64,000 nt of DNA from CAVTJL01 sp963735065 (lineage in GTDB: Bacteria; Pseudomonadota; Alphaproteobacteria; Geminicoccales; Geminicoccaceae), in NCBI GenBank assembly GCA_963735065.1, contig CAVTJL010000001.1, positions 620,001 through 684,000 of the forward strand, read 5' to 3'. Shown piece by piece: positions 46,231-57,432 of this stretch. The notes beneath the pieces are model-generated. The model was given only the letters and a program-made list of their open reading frames with translations. It was not told the origin of the DNA and searched no databases. The translations under genes and the position numbers were made by a program. The first letter of the stretch is position 1; every line of letters begins with the position of its first letter.

Positions 46231-48030
46231 TCAGGCGGCGCGGTCGAGGCCGAACTGAAGGGAGGCCAGCCTCGCGTAGAGCCCGCCCCGACCAACCAGC
46301 TCGTCGTGATGGCCCTGATCGATCACGCGGCCCTCGTCCATCACGACGATGCGGTCGGCCTTGCGGACGGTCGCGAGCCGGTGAGCGATGACGAGACAGG
46401 TCCGCCCATGCCTCAGCCGCTCGAGCGCGCCCTGAACGAGCTGCTCGCTCTCGGCGTCGAGGGCGCTCGTCGCCTCGTCGAGGAGAAGCAGCGAGGGATC
46501 GCGCAGGAGAGCCCGCGCGATGGCCAAGCGCTGGCGTTGACCACCGGAGAGGCGCACACCCTTCTCGCCAAGAAAGCTGCCGAACCCCTCGGGCAACGCG
46601 TCCAGGAACTGGGCCGCCGCGGCAGCCTCGGCGGCGGCACGCACAGCCGCGTCGGACGCGTCGATCTTGCTGTAACGGATGTTTGTCCAAGCGTCGGCCG
46701 CGAAGACGACCGGATCCTGAGGCACCAGGCCGAGACGGCAGCGCAGCTCGGTCGGATCGAGCTCGCGCAGGTCGACGCCGTCGAAAAGTATGCGCCCTTC
46801 CTGCGGGTCATAAAAGCGCATGGCAAGCTGGAACACGCTGGTCTTGCCGGCGCCCGAGGGGCCGACCAACGCCACCGTCTCGCCGGCGCGCAGGTCGAGG
46901 CTGTAGTCGTGGAGGATCGGCCGGTCCGGCAGCGAGGGATAGGCGAAGGTCACGTTCTCGAAGCGCAGCGTGCCATGAGCCACCGCCGGAAGCGGCCGGG
47001 GCGACGCTGGTGCCTTCACCATGGGCTGGGTATCGAGCAGCTCGAACAGACGCTCGGCGGCGCCCGAAGCCCGTTGCAGGTCGCCCACGATGTCGCTGAG
47101 GCCGCCAACAGAGCTGGCAACCACCGTGGCGTAGAAAACGAAGGACGCGAGCTCGCCCGGTGACAGGCGACCCGCCAGGACGTCGTTGCCGCCGACCCAC
47201 AGCACCACGACGATGGCGGCGAAGACGAGGCCGATGACGGTACCGGCAAGGACGCCACGCGCCGCGGCATAGCGCGCCGCCGACCGAAAGGCCGCCTCGG
47301 CGAGATCGGAGAAGCGGGCGCTCTCGTGGGCCTCCTGGGCGAAGGATTGGACGGTTCGCACCGCATTGAGCGTCTCCTCGGCGTGGCCGCTGACGGCGGC
47401 GACCTTGTCCTGCGCGGCGCGGGAGTAGATCCGCACACGGCGACCGACGAGGATGATCGGGACCACGACGAGCGGCACGACGATCAGGATCAGCCCGGTG
47501 AGGCGTGGGTTGGTGACAATCAGAAGGACGAGGCCGCCGATCAGCATCAGGAGGTTGCGAAGCGCCTGGGTCACGCTGGTGCCGATCACCGCCTGGATGA
47601 CGCTCGTGTCGGTGGTCAGGCGCGAGGTCACCTCGCCCGTTCGCGTGACCTCGAAGAAGCCCGGCGAAAGGCGGATGATGTGGGCGTAGATCTGGCGCCT
47701 GAGGTCGGCGACCACCCTCTCGCCCAGCCAGGTGACGAGGTAGGATCGGAGGAAGGTGGCGAAGGCCAGCGCCAGGACAACGAGCAGGACCGCCTCGAGG
47801 GCATGATCGAGGGCGACGGCACGCCCCATCCCAAATCCGCGATCGACGAGGTAGCGCACGCCGACGCCGAGCGAGAGCACGGCCGAGGCGGAGATAGCGA
47901 GCGCGACCAAGCTGCCCAGGACCCGCCAGCCATACGGCCTGAGATACACGGTGAGACGCTTGAGCGAGCCGAGGTCGCGGCTGCGGGCACGGTCGGTGCG
48001 GCGCAGGCTCGAACGGGCGTGGGATGCCAT
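46231..48030 (-). CDS. ABC exporter, fused permease-ATPase (MsbA/BmrA type)
   Basis: A 599-aa half-transporter with six membrane spans in residues 30-310 and a C-terminal ATPase: Walker A GPSGAGKTS, signature LSGGQRQRLAIARAL, Walker B LLLLDEATSALD and the His-switch IAHRLATV. Forms a homodimer in the inner membrane. Lipid, drug or peptide export are possible; there is no C39 peptidase or CLD domain, so it is not a dedicated type I secretion ATPase. It is divergent from the ribosomal-protein genes, a neighbourhood often seen in alphaproteobacteria. Confidence 0.92.
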   Translation of the reverse strand: MASHARSSLRRTDRARSRDLGSLKRLTVYLRPYGWRVLGSLVALAISASAVLSLGVGVRYLVDRGFGMGRAVALDHALEAVLLVVLALAFATFLRSYLVTWLGERVVADLRRQIYAHIIRLSPGFFEVTRTGEVTSRLTTDTSVIQAVIGTSVTQALRNLLMLIGGLVLLIVTNPRLTGLILIVVPLVVVPIILVGRRVRIYSRAAQDKVAAVSGHAEETLNAVRTVQSFAQEAHESARFSDLAEAAFRSAARYAAARGVLAGTVIGLVFAAIVVVLWVGGNDVLAGRLSPGELASFVFYATVVASSVGGLSDIVGDLQRASGAAERLFELLDTQPMVKAPASPRPLPAVAHGTLRFENVTFAYPSLPDRPILHDYSLDLRAGETVALVGPSGAGKTSVFQLAMRFYDPQEGRILFDGVDLRELDPTELRCRLGLVPQDPVVFAADAWTNIRYSKIDASDAAVRAAAEAAAAAQFLDALPEGFGSFLGEKGVRLSGGQRQRLAIARALLRDPSLLLLDEATSALDAESEQLVQGALERLRHGRTCLVIAHRLATVRKADRIVVMDEGRVIDQGHHDELVGRGGLYARLASLQFGLDRAA

Positions 48031-48162
48031 ATGCTGGCCTCTCTTGCTGGTCTATTCCCGCCGGGGCAATTCCGATTGGACACAGCACCAGAGGCGCGCG
48101 CCGCCTTGCGCTCGGCACGACAGGCCGCTATGTACCCGGCGCCCGTGCCGAAGGAAAGTGTC

Positions 48163-48387
48163 GTGAAGCCCGATATCCACCCCGACTACCATGAGATCAC
48201 GGTCGTGATGACCGATGGCTCGACCTTCAAGACGCGCACCACCTGGGGCAAGGAAGGCGACACGATGACGCTGGACGTCGATCCGAAGTCGCATCCTGCC
48301 TGGACCGGCGGGTCCGTTCAGGTGATCGAGCGTGGTCAGGTCGAGAAGTTCAACCGCCGCTTCCAGAGCTTCCGGCGGAAGAAGTAG
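48163..48387 (+). CDS. rpmE: 50S ribosomal protein L31, zinc-free form
   Basis: A 74-aa protein starting at GTG with AAGGAAAG 4 nt upstream. It matches L31 (KPDIHPDYHEITVVMTDGST, DPKSHPAWTG, FNRRFQSF). It lacks the CxxC zinc ligands of E. coli L31, as is normal in alphaproteobacteria. A longer frame upstream is antisense to the ABC exporter. Followed by L36, 24 nt on. Confidence 0.95.
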   Translation: MKPDIHPDYHEITVVMTDGSTFKTRTTWGKEGDTMTLDVDPKSHPAWTGGSVQVIERGQVEKFNRRFQSFRRKK

Positions 48388-48411
48388 CTCCGGACGCGAG
48401 GGAATCCAGCC

Positions 48412-48537
48412 ATGAAGATTCGAAACTCACTCAAGACGGCGAAGACCCGCCACAAGGATTGCCGTCTCGTGCGGCGCAAGGGCCGGGTCTACGTCATCAA
48501 CAAGACCAACCCCCGCTTCAAGGCGCGCCAGGGCTAG
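48412..48537 (+). CDS. rpmJ: 50S ribosomal protein L36, YkgO-type 41-residue form
   Basis: The 41-aa product (MKIRNSLKTAKTRHKDCRLV..., ending FKARQG) is the L36 type with only one of the zinc-site cysteines, as in the C-minus paralogue. GGGAATCC-like bases precede the ATG. Too short for routine frame searches. Shares a transcript with L31 and ends at the terminator that follows. Confidence 0.95.
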   Translation: MKIRNSLKTAKTRHKDCRLVRRKGRVYVINKTNPRFKARQG

Positions 48538-48561
48538 CAAGCCCGCCGCCCACAGGCGCGG

Positions 48562-48595
48562 AAGGGCCGGGACCCGCGGGGGTCCCGGCCCTTTT
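48562..48595 (+). terminator. Intrinsic terminator for rpmE-rpmJ
   Basis: AAGGGCCGGGACCC and GGGTCCCGGCCCTT form a perfect 14-bp stem with a 4-nt loop (GCGG), followed by TTTTC. It lies 25 bp after the rpmJ stop. The clearest Rho-independent terminator in the window. Confidence 0.9.
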
Positions 48596-48620
48596 CGATT
48601 GGGGCGCCCTTATGCCGCGG

Positions 48621-49541
48621 CTAACGCACGCGCGTGCCGGCCGTGGCGTCCCAATGCAGCGGCTTGTCCGACTTGGGAAGCGGCGCCTCGGGCACCTGCC
48701 CGACGCTCACGCCATGCGGCCAGTCGGGCGGGCATATCGCCACATAGCTCGCATAGCCGCCGGTGCCGCCCTTGAAGCGCGGGAAACCGATCGCGATCAG
48801 GGCGCCGGCCTCCGGCACCTCGTCGAGATGCGCCACACCCTCGGCCTGGGTGTAGCCATGATGCATGAGCCACGCCTCGCCCTCGAGGTCGGGCGTGTTG
48901 TCGGTGTCCAGCGGCTCGTGGCCGTGGAACAGGATATGCCGCTGCTCGTGCAGGAACTTCAGGGCATCGAGCGAGACGGCGGGAAAAGGCGTCCTGGTTG
49001 CCAGCGCCGGATCGGGCCAGTCCTTCGACCAGTCCGATCGGACCATGACGACCGAGCCCTCCGGAATCGTCCCGTGCACCTTCTCCCAGGCCAACACGTC
49101 ATCCACCGTGAGCGCGTAGCCCGGATCCTTCTTCACCTGCTCGACGATCGAGATCACGACCAGCGGGCGGAGCGTGTAGGTCGCCGGCAGCTCGGCGATT
49201 GAAGGATACTCGGGCGCCCAGTGCGCCGGTGGGTCGAGCTGGGTGCCGAGCTGGTCGGTGGAGAGGATGTAGCGGGTCGCCTCGAACCCGTCCTTCTCGT
49301 AGGTGTAGGGCTTGCCCGTCGCCGGATCGACGGTGGGCTCGAACTTGGACGGCCCGAAGCCGTGCCAGACTGGGACGTCGGGGGTGATGACGTGTGACAG
49401 CAACACGTATTTCGCACCCTTGAGCTGCTGCTCGTAGACGTCCCAAAGATGCGTGTCGTCGGCGGCATAGGCGCCTCCCGCCATGGCCGCCAGCGAGACC
49501 AGCGTGGCCGCGGCGAGCCTTCCAAGGCGATCGGTTTGCAT
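48621..49541 (-). CDS. Secreted cyclase-family (kynurenine formamidase-like) protein
   Basis: A 306-aa protein of the metal-dependent cyclase fold. An N-terminal Sec signal is clear (LAAATLVSLAAMAGGAYA, cleavage near residue 26), so it acts in the periplasm. Core motifs: LSHVITPDVPVWHG, the metal-binding LGTQLDPPAHW (family HxGTHxDxPxH, with Gln replacing the second His), and GEAWLMHHGY. The start overlaps nothing; a divergent gap of about 200 bp separates it from glcD. Substrate unknown. Confidence 0.85.
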   Translation of the reverse strand: MQTDRLGRLAAATLVSLAAMAGGAYAADDTHLWDVYEQQLKGAKYVLLSHVITPDVPVWHGFGPSKFEPTVDPATGKPYTYEKDGFEATRYILSTDQLGTQLDPPAHWAPEYPSIAELPATYTLRPLVVISIVEQVKKDPGYALTVDDVLAWEKVHGTIPEGSVVMVRSDWSKDWPDPALATRTPFPAVSLDALKFLHEQRHILFHGHEPLDTDNTPDLEGEAWLMHHGYTQAEGVAHLDEVPEAGALIAIGFPRFKGGTGGYASYVAICPPDWPHGVSVGQVPEAPLPKSDKPLHWDATAGTRVR

Positions 49542-49739
49542 GGGTCTGCTTCTCTCCCTAAGGGTACAAGGCGAGCTGTTGTTCAGCTTCCGCTCGCATG
49601 GTCGACGCTATGTCGCCGATCCGGACCGGGCAACAGCCCTCAGCGCCGCGACCTGCGAGGTTGACCGCATCGCCCTTCGGGCCATCATCTGGCCCAGCCT
49701 GGGCGCGTCCCTCCCGACGCTTCCTTAAGGAACACCGCC

Positions 49740-51227
49740 ATGCTGATGCCGGAGCCCGATCAGGAATCCCTCGCCAAGCGCAAGGAGATCGTCGCAGCAC
49801 TGCGGACCATCGTGCCCGGCGAGGGTGTCATCGCCGCGGAGGACGAGCTGCGCGCCTACGAGTGCGACGCGCTCTCCGCCTACCGCACCGTGCCGATGGC
49901 CGTCGTCCTGCCGAGCACGGTGGAGCAGGTCTCGGCCGTGCTCAGGCTCTGCGACGGGCAGAAGATCAAGGTCGTGCCGCGCGGTGCGGGCACCTCGCTC
50001 TCGGGCGGCTCGCTACCGCTCCAGGACGGCATCGTGCTGGGCATGGGCAAGTTCAACCGCATCCTCGACATCGATCTCGAGAACCGCACGGTCACGGCAC
50101 AGCCGGGGGTCACCAATCTCGGCATCACCCGGGCGGTCGAGGACCAGGGCTTCTACTACGCCCCCGACCCCTCCTCGCAGATCGCCTGCTCGATCGGCGG
50201 CAACATCGCCGAGAACTCGGGCGGCGTGCACTGCCTCAAATACGGGCTCACCACCAACAATGTGCTGGGCCTCGAGATGGTCCTGCCGAACGGCGAGGTC
50301 ATCCGCCTCGGCGGCAAGCATCTCGACAGCGAGGGCTATGACCTGCTGGGGCTGATGACCGGCTCCGAGGGCCTGCTGGGCGTCGTCACGGAGGTCACGG
50401 TGCGCATCCTCGCCAAGCCCGAGACGGCGCGGGCCGTGCTGATGGGCTTTCCCTCGAACGAGAAGGGCGGCGATGCCGTCGCCTCCATCATCGCGGCGGG
50501 CATCATTCCGGGTGGGCTCGAGATGATGGACCGGCCGGCCATCCACGCGGCCGAGGATTTCTGCCATGCGGGCTATCCGCTCGACGTCGAGGCGCTGCTC
50601 ATCTGCGAGCTGGACGGGCCGGCACCCGAGGTCGACCACCTGATCGGCGTCGTCACCTCGATCGCCCGCCAGCATGGCGCGACCTACGTCAAGGCCTCGG
50701 AGAGCGAGGAGGAGCGCAACCGCTTCTGGCTCGGCCGCAAGGCAGCCTTCCCCGCCGTCGGCCGCATCTCGCCCGACTATATCTGCATGGACGGCACGAT
50801 CCCGAGGAAGCAGCTCTCCCTCGTGCTGCGCCGGATCGAGGAGCTCTCCGTCGAGCACGGGCTCCGTGTCGCCAACGTGTTCCACGCCGGCGACGGCAAC
50901 CTCCATCCGCTCATCCTCTTCGACGCCAACAAGCCGGGCGAGCTCGAGAGCGCCGAGCAGTTCGGCGCCGACATCCTCACGCTCTGCGTCGAGGTGGGTG
51001 GGGTCCTCACGGGCGAGCACGGCGTCGGCGTCGAGAAGCGCGACCTGATGCCGGTGATGTTCACCGAGGACGACCTGAACCAGCAGCAGCGCGTCAAATG
51101 CGCGTTCGATCCGACTCAGATCCTCAACCCCGGCAAGGTCTTTCCAACGCTGCACCGCTGCGCCGAGCTGGGTCGGATGCACATCCACAAGGGCCAGATC
51201 CCCTTCCCCGACCTGCCGAGATTCTAG
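49740..51227 (+). CDS. glcD: Glycolate oxidase FAD subunit GlcD
   Basis: Oxidises glycolate to glyoxylate as part of the membrane-linked GlcDEF complex. The 495-aa protein has the PCMH FAD-binding domain (VVPRGAGTSLSGGSLPLQDG, SCSIGGNIAENSGG) and the C-terminal FAD-linked oxidase domain with HAGDGNLHPLI and the GVLTGEHGVGVEKR motif. Length is normal. Promoter lies in the gap shared with the divergent cyclase gene. It is separated from glcE by an antisense thiO gene. Confidence 0.93.
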   Translation: MLMPEPDQESLAKRKEIVAALRTIVPGEGVIAAEDELRAYECDALSAYRTVPMAVVLPSTVEQVSAVLRLCDGQKIKVVPRGAGTSLSGGSLPLQDGIVLGMGKFNRILDIDLENRTVTAQPGVTNLGITRAVEDQGFYYAPDPSSQIACSIGGNIAENSGGVHCLKYGLTTNNVLGLEMVLPNGEVIRLGGKHLDSEGYDLLGLMTGSEGLLGVVTEVTVRILAKPETARAVLMGFPSNEKGGDAVASIIAAGIIPGGLEMMDRPAIHAAEDFCHAGYPLDVEALLICELDGPAPEVDHLIGVVTSIARQHGATYVKASESEEERNRFWLGRKAAFPAVGRISPDYICMDGTIPRKQLSLVLRRIEELSVEHGLRVANVFHAGDGNLHPLILFDANKPGELESAEQFGADILTLCVEVGGVLTGEHGVGVEKRDLMPVMFTEDDLNQQQRVKCAFDPTQILNPGKVFPTLHRCAELGRMHIHKGQIPFPDLPRF

Positions 51228-51242
51228 GGACGGCTCAGGGCC

Positions 51243-52376
51243 TCACACACCCGTCCGCGCGCGGCGGAAGCGGTCGATGGTGAATGGGCGCAGCATCGGA
51301 TCGAGCTCGCCGGTCAGGAGAAGATGGCTGACGAGGCTCGCCGTGGCGGGCGTCATCAGGATGCCGTTGTGGCTGTGGCCCGTCGCAAGCACGAGGCCTT
51401 CGATGCCCGAGGGGCCGAGGATCGGCGCATGGTCGGGCGAGCCGGGGCGGAAGCCGACCCAAGTCTCCTCGATCTCGAGGTCGGCCGAGGCGGGAAGCGC
51501 GGTCCTGGCCGTCGCCAGAAGCGACAACAGACCGCCGGCCGTCTGGCGCGCATCGAAGCCCCGGTCCTCGGTGGTGGCGCCGACGACCAGTCGGCCGTCC
51601 TCGCGCGGCACGAGATAGCCGCCACCGGCCCAGAGCACGTGGCTCAGCAGCGGCGCCTGGGGGTCCATCCGCAGCGCCAGCATCTGCCCCTTCACCGGAC
51701 GCACCGGCGGCGCGGCCCCGACTGGCAGGCCTGCAATCCCTCCCGACCAGGCGCCTGCGGCCAGCACGACCGTTCCGGCCGTCCGGAAGCCTTCCTCCGT
51801 TTCCACGCCCGTGACGCACCCACGCTCGACGACCAACCGGCGCACCGCCGTCGCCTCCTCGAGCGCGCCGCCGGCGCGGGCGAGCGCGGTCGCCAGCGCC
51901 TCGGCCACGGCCCGGTTGTCGACCTGATGGTCGAGGGCGCTGAGAAGGCCGCCCGGCGAGCCATCCGGCAGATGTCGCTCGCGCTCGCGGAGCGCCTTAG
52001 GGTCGAGCCAGGAAAACCCCTCATCATGGCCAGCCCGCGCCAGTCGGCGCAGCTGCCCCGCCTCGGCCTCGTCGTGGGCCAGGACGATGGTGCCCTCGCG
52101 TCGGTAGCCGACCCTGGCGCCCGCCGCCGCCTCGAGCTCGGCGGCGAAATCGGGCCAGAGGTCCTGACTGTGTCTTTGGAAGCGTGAGAGGAAGTCGCTC
52201 GCTCCCTGAAGCCGGGCCGCGAGGATGCCGGCTGCCGCCCAGACGGCGCCCCGCCCCGCCTTGCCGGCATCGAGGACGGTCACCCGACGGCCGGCGGCGG
52301 CGAGCCGCCAGCCGATCGAGAGGCCCATCGCCCCGCCGCCGACGATGAGGATCGGGTCGCGTGCTGGCCGCTCCAT
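51243..52376 (-). CDS. thiO: FAD-dependent glycine oxidase ThiO
   Basis: Oxidises glycine to iminoglycine, the precursor of the thiazole half of thiamine, or to glyoxylate. The 377-aa protein has the Rossmann FAD motif PILIVGGGAMGLSIGWRLA, the DAO-family VRPVKGQMLAL and the end GLVLATGHSHNGILMTP. It is transcribed against the flanking glc genes, with 15 bp between its end and the glcD end. No other thiamine genes are nearby, so a role in glycine/glyoxylate metabolism with the glc genes is plausible. Confidence 0.9.
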   Translation of the reverse strand: MERPARDPILIVGGGAMGLSIGWRLAAAGRRVTVLDAGKAGRGAVWAAAGILAARLQGASDFLSRFQRHSQDLWPDFAAELEAAAGARVGYRREGTIVLAHDEAEAGQLRRLARAGHDEGFSWLDPKALRERERHLPDGSPGGLLSALDHQVDNRAVAEALATALARAGGALEEATAVRRLVVERGCVTGVETEEGFRTAGTVVLAAGAWSGGIAGLPVGAAPPVRPVKGQMLALRMDPQAPLLSHVLWAGGGYLVPREDGRLVVGATTEDRGFDARQTAGGLLSLLATARTALPASADLEIEETWVGFRPGSPDHAPILGPSGIEGLVLATGHSHNGILMTPATASLVSHLLLTGELDPMLRPFTIDRFRRARTGV

Positions 52377-52431
52377 GCTATCTCCCCATCGCGCTGGCCG
52401 GTCCGGCCTCGCGCCGCTAGCTTAGGCTGTC

Positions 52432-53679
52432 ATGTCGGCAGCGTCAGGGGAGGTCACGATCGTCATGCCGTCCTATCGCCCGACCAGCCTGAAGGAGCTC
52501 GAGCAGCTGGTGGGCTGGGCAGCGGGCGAGGAGCGGCTGCTCCGCGTCGAGGGTGCCGGGACCAAGGCCGCTTTCGGCCGCCCGGTGGACGCGCTCGACG
52601 TCCTCACGACCTCGGGCCTCGCCGGGATCGACATGTACGAGCCCGAGGAGCTCGTGATGTCGGCCGGTGCCGGAACGCCGCTCAGCGAGGTCGAGGCGGC
52701 GCTGGCGGAACGTCGGCAGGAGCTGGCCTTCGAGCCCGCAGACTATGGCGCAATCCTGGGCGGCGACGCGGGCCGCCAGACCATCGGCGGCGTGATCGCC
52801 TGCAACCTCGCCGGATCACGGCGCCTCAAGGCAGGTGCCGCGCGCGATCACCTGCTGGGGGTGCAGTGCGTCAGCGGTCACGGGCAAGCGATCAAGACCG
52901 GGGGGCGGGTGGTCAAGAACGTCACAGGTTACGATCTCTGCAAGCTCCTGGCCGGCTCGTTCGGCACGTTGGCCGTCCTTAGTCATGTCACGTTCAAGGT
53001 CATGCCGGTCGGCGAGGAGACTGCCACCCTCCTGCTCGCCGGCGAGAGCAGGCCCGCCCTGCTGAAGGCGCTCAGGATCGCCACCGCCACGCCGCACGAG
53101 GTCTCGGGTGCCGCCATGCTGCCGGCTGCGGTCGCGGCGCGCTCGGCCGTGGCCACGGTCGCCGGCGCCGGCCGGTCGCTCGCCTGCCTCAGGCTCGAGG
53201 GAGCGCCGCCCTCGGTCGCCTACCGGCTGGAGACCCTGCGCGACATGCTGCTCCAGCCGGGGATCGAGGCGCTGACGCTGGACGGCCCAGCTTCGCGGCG
53301 CCTGTGGAAGGAGATCCGCGACGGCCGGCTGCTCGATGCCGGGCGACCGATCTTGTGGCGCCTCTCCTGCGCGCCCACGGCAGCCGAGGCCGTGGCGGAG
53401 GCCGTGGCGCCGCTCTCGGCCGAGCTCTTTTTCGACTGGGCCGGTGGGCTCGTCTGGGTCGCGCTCGAGGATACGGCCGATGCCGGTGCCGCCACGGTGC
53501 GTGCCGCACTCGGCGGCACGGGGCACGCGACGCTGGTGCGGGCCTCCGAGGCGATCCGGCGCGAGGTCCCGGTGTTCCAGCCGCAGACGGCTCCGCTCGC
53601 GGCGCTGAGCCGGCGCGTCAAGGCGAGCTTCGACCCCAAGGGCATCCTGAGCCCGGGCCGCCTCTATCCGGATCATTGA
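52432..53679 (+). CDS. glcE: Glycolate oxidase FAD-binding subunit GlcE
   Basis: A 415-aa subunit with a PCMH-type FAD-binding domain (EEERLLRVEGAGTKAAFGRP, GGDAGRQTIGGVIACNLAGS, GGRVVKNVTGYDLCKLLAGS) and a smaller C-terminal region than GlcD, as expected for GlcE. It is divergent from thiO (55 bp) and 3 nt from glcF. Confidence 0.93.
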   Translation: MSAASGEVTIVMPSYRPTSLKELEQLVGWAAGEERLLRVEGAGTKAAFGRPVDALDVLTTSGLAGIDMYEPEELVMSAGAGTPLSEVEAALAERRQELAFEPADYGAILGGDAGRQTIGGVIACNLAGSRRLKAGAARDHLLGVQCVSGHGQAIKTGGRVVKNVTGYDLCKLLAGSFGTLAVLSHVTFKVMPVGEETATLLLAGESRPALLKALRIATATPHEVSGAAMLPAAVAARSAVATVAGAGRSLACLRLEGAPPSVAYRLETLRDMLLQPGIEALTLDGPASRRLWKEIRDGRLLDAGRPILWRLSCAPTAAEAVAEAVAPLSAELFFDWAGGLVWVALEDTADAGAATVRAALGGTGHATLVRASEAIRREVPVFQPQTAPLAALSRRVKASFDPKGILSPGRLYPDH

Positions 53680-53682
53680 TCG

Positions 53683-55017
<1,335 letters not shown>

Positions 55018-55551
55018 CATCCGCCGGAGAATGTCGTCGCCCTCGAGGTGATGCTTCAGCGCCGCTACGATATGCAGCACGAGCAGGATCGCGAAGAGGT
55101 TGGTCAGCGATTCGTGCAAGGCGGAGAAGAAGCGCGCGGCCGCGGCACTGGGTGCCAGAAGAGCCGGTAGCGGCCAGCGGTCGAGAAGCATGACGGGCGG
55201 CATGTGCGGCGCCGTCTGCACCCGGATGAAGCCCGTGACGGGCAGCACCAGGATCAGAAGATAGAGCATGGCGTGGCTGGTGCGCGCCAGCACGCGCTCC
55301 GGCCGCAGCAGCGAATCGGGAAGCCGCGGCGTCGGGTTCATCAGCCGCCAGGCGACCCGGACCAGCGCCAGAACGAAGATCGTGAGGCCGATCGTCTCGT
55401 GGAAGGCATAGAGCCGCGCCCGCGGCGGGCTCGGGTGAAGGCCGATCATGTAGGTGCCAAGCAGCCAGAGGCCGATGACGAGCGCCGCCATCAGCCAGTG
55501 CAGGCCCTGCGCCACCAGGCCCCAGGCCTCGTCCGAGTTGCGTAAGGGCAT

Positions 55552-55958
55552 TCCACCTCTGCCGCCGTGCCGCCACCGCGAGGTCGCATTGCGCCATGGC
55601 GCTCTCCCCGCGATGGGCGAGGGACCTCTACGCTCACCTCGAAGGATATAGAGCAAGTCGCCCTGCCCCCGCTGCGGTGGGCGGCCGCGCGTAGCTGTGA
55701 TCGGGCCACAGCCATTGACGCCAGCGTTGGTGGCCACATGAGCGCCGCCACCACCTTTTTGAGCCCGAGCTCGCCGCCCGGCGGCCTATCCGAACACCTG
55801 CCACGGGCTCAATGGACACGCTCGAGCGCGATCAAACATTACACCGGCTTAATCAGCTTGACGGGCCTATGATCGAATGAGACCGTTGCCATTCAGCCTG
55901 TACGGGGCACCTTCAGTACGTCGTATGCGATTCAAAAAATGATGGGCGGTAAGGGACA
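55552..55958. other. 407-bp divergent intergenic region
   Basis: Holds the promoters of the cytochrome b561 gene (minus) and the glycosyltransferase gene (plus). The right half is A/T-richer; a TATGAT at 55868-55873 could be a -10 element, but no convincing -35 partner was found. No small gene or RNA recognised. Confidence 0.45.
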
Positions 55959-57305
55959 ATGAGAGTCGCCCTTATCAATTATCCTGGCCAGCCATTGCGT
56001 CAGGGACCTGGACAGCACGGCTCAGCCGCCATCATCCACTGGCAGCTGGCGCAGCGGCTGAGTTCCCACCATGAGGTAACGGTCTACGCGCCGGGTGAGC
56101 CCAGCCAGCCCACTGAGGAGCAAGGCCCGGGCTTTCTGATCCGGCGCATGCCCGGCACTTGGCCGCGGTTCCACAAGGCGGTCGGCTTGGCTCACGCCCT
56201 GACACCCGGCGCGCCCCCATACCTGATGTCGCCGCTCTTCGGTCGCGAGTATGTCGCGGCCATGCTCACCCATCTCCGCGCCGATCGGCCGGACATCGTT
56301 CATCTGCCGGCCCTGGCGCAGTACGGCCGGCTCCTACGGGCGGCACTTCCTGGAGCCAAGATCGTCCTTCATGTTCACGACATCGCGTTCCTCGTCCTCC
56401 CGCAAAGCTGGGAACGGCGGCTAGCCGACTTCGATTCGATCGTCACCGTGGCGGAGCACATCACGCGTGCGATGCGCGAGCGCTTTCCCGCTCTGGCAGG
56501 GCGGATCGAGACGATCGGCAACGGTGTCGACCTCGACCTCTTCAGGCCTCGTCCGGAGCGGCCCGCGGGCGGCGCTGGTGAACGGATCGTCTATGTCGGC
56601 CGCCGCTCGCCGGAAAAAGGCGTCCATGTCCTGATCAACGCCTTCGACCAGCTGGCGCGGCGTCGGCCGGACGTCTCCCTGTCGCTGGTCGGCGCCGGCG
56701 GCCTGTTGCCGTTCGACTGGGTGCGGATCTTCATGAACGACGAGCCGATGGCATCGGTCGCCGGGTTCTACGGAAACGGGCCAATCGACCGCCTACGACG
56801 GCAGCTTCTCGGCGGTCGCGGAGGGTTCGATCGCGAGCTCCTGGCGCGCCTCTCGGTCGACGTTGCGGCGCGCGTGCGGCTCGAGAGCGAGATCCTCCAC
56901 GAGCAGCTGGTCGGGATCTACAACGAAGCCACCATCGCGGTCATGCCCTCGCTCTGCCGCGAGGGTTTCGGCCTCCCGGTTGCGGAGGCGATGGCCTGTG
57001 GCCTGCCGGTGATCGTCTCGAGGAGCGGTGCTCTGCCCGATTTGGTCGAGGCAGGCCGGACGGGGCTCGTGGTCGAGCGCGGCGATGCCGAGGGTCTCGC
57101 CCGGGCGATCGAGACGCTTCTCGATGATCCCCAACGGCGAGTGACAATGGGCCGGGCGGCGCGCGAGCGGGCCGAGGCGCTCTTTGGCTGGGACAACGTC
57201 GTGCGGCGGCTCGACGCCGTCTATCGGGGCGTGACCCTGGCGAACGCCGCTACTACCGAAGCGGCACAAAGCTCATCGCACGGTCTGGGGCGAGCATCTG
57301 CCTGA
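55959..57305 (+). CDS. Glycosyltransferase family 4 protein
   Basis: A 448-aa GT-B fold enzyme that transfers a sugar from a nucleotide donor. The N-terminal domain begins with MRVALINYPGQP; the donor-binding domain has IETIGNGVDLDLFRP, IVYVGRRSPEKGVHVLINAF and the catalytic E-x7-E region in PSLCREGFGLPVAEAMACGLPVI. AAGGGA precedes the ATG. An insert of about 60 residues between the two halves of the C-terminal domain (GGLLPFDWVRIF through ARLSVDVAARV) is unusual for GT4. Acceptor unknown; it is isolated from other polysaccharide genes. Confidence 0.9.
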   Translation: MRVALINYPGQPLRQGPGQHGSAAIIHWQLAQRLSSHHEVTVYAPGEPSQPTEEQGPGFLIRRMPGTWPRFHKAVGLAHALTPGAPPYLMSPLFGREYVAAMLTHLRADRPDIVHLPALAQYGRLLRAALPGAKIVLHVHDIAFLVLPQSWERRLADFDSIVTVAEHITRAMRERFPALAGRIETIGNGVDLDLFRPRPERPAGGAGERIVYVGRRSPEKGVHVLINAFDQLARRRPDVSLSLVGAGGLLPFDWVRIFMNDEPMASVAGFYGNGPIDRLRRQLLGGRGGFDRELLARLSVDVAARVRLESEILHEQLVGIYNEATIAVMPSLCREGFGLPVAEAMACGLPVIVSRSGALPDLVEAGRTGLVVERGDAEGLARAIETLLDDPQRRVTMGRAARERAEALFGWDNVVRRLDAVYRGVTLANAATTEAAQSSSHGLGRASA

Positions 57306-57432
57306 CCCACACGCTCGGTGCGACCGATGGCCCCAAAAAATGGACGGACGGTTCAGCTCGCGCATGTCTTCGGGCAAGACAGGGCCTCAAAGAGACGACA
57401 CGATTGACTGCCTTGCGGCAGAGGAGTGAGCC

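Noticed and set aside
39916..48030. Complete Zorya defence system
   Set aside because: Only the motor-like proteins are present; no ZorC, ZorD helicase or ZorE nuclease homologue lies on either side.
46231..48030. Type I secretion ATPase for the Ig-like protein
   Set aside because: The exporter lacks C39 or CLD domains, and no membrane-fusion protein gene accompanies it; it looks like an MsbA/BmrA-type exporter.
57306..57432. FNR- or Fnr/Anr-type box upstream of cydA
   Set aside because: No TTGAT-N4-ATCAA-like sequence found in the gap; only a small hairpin near the ribosome-binding site.
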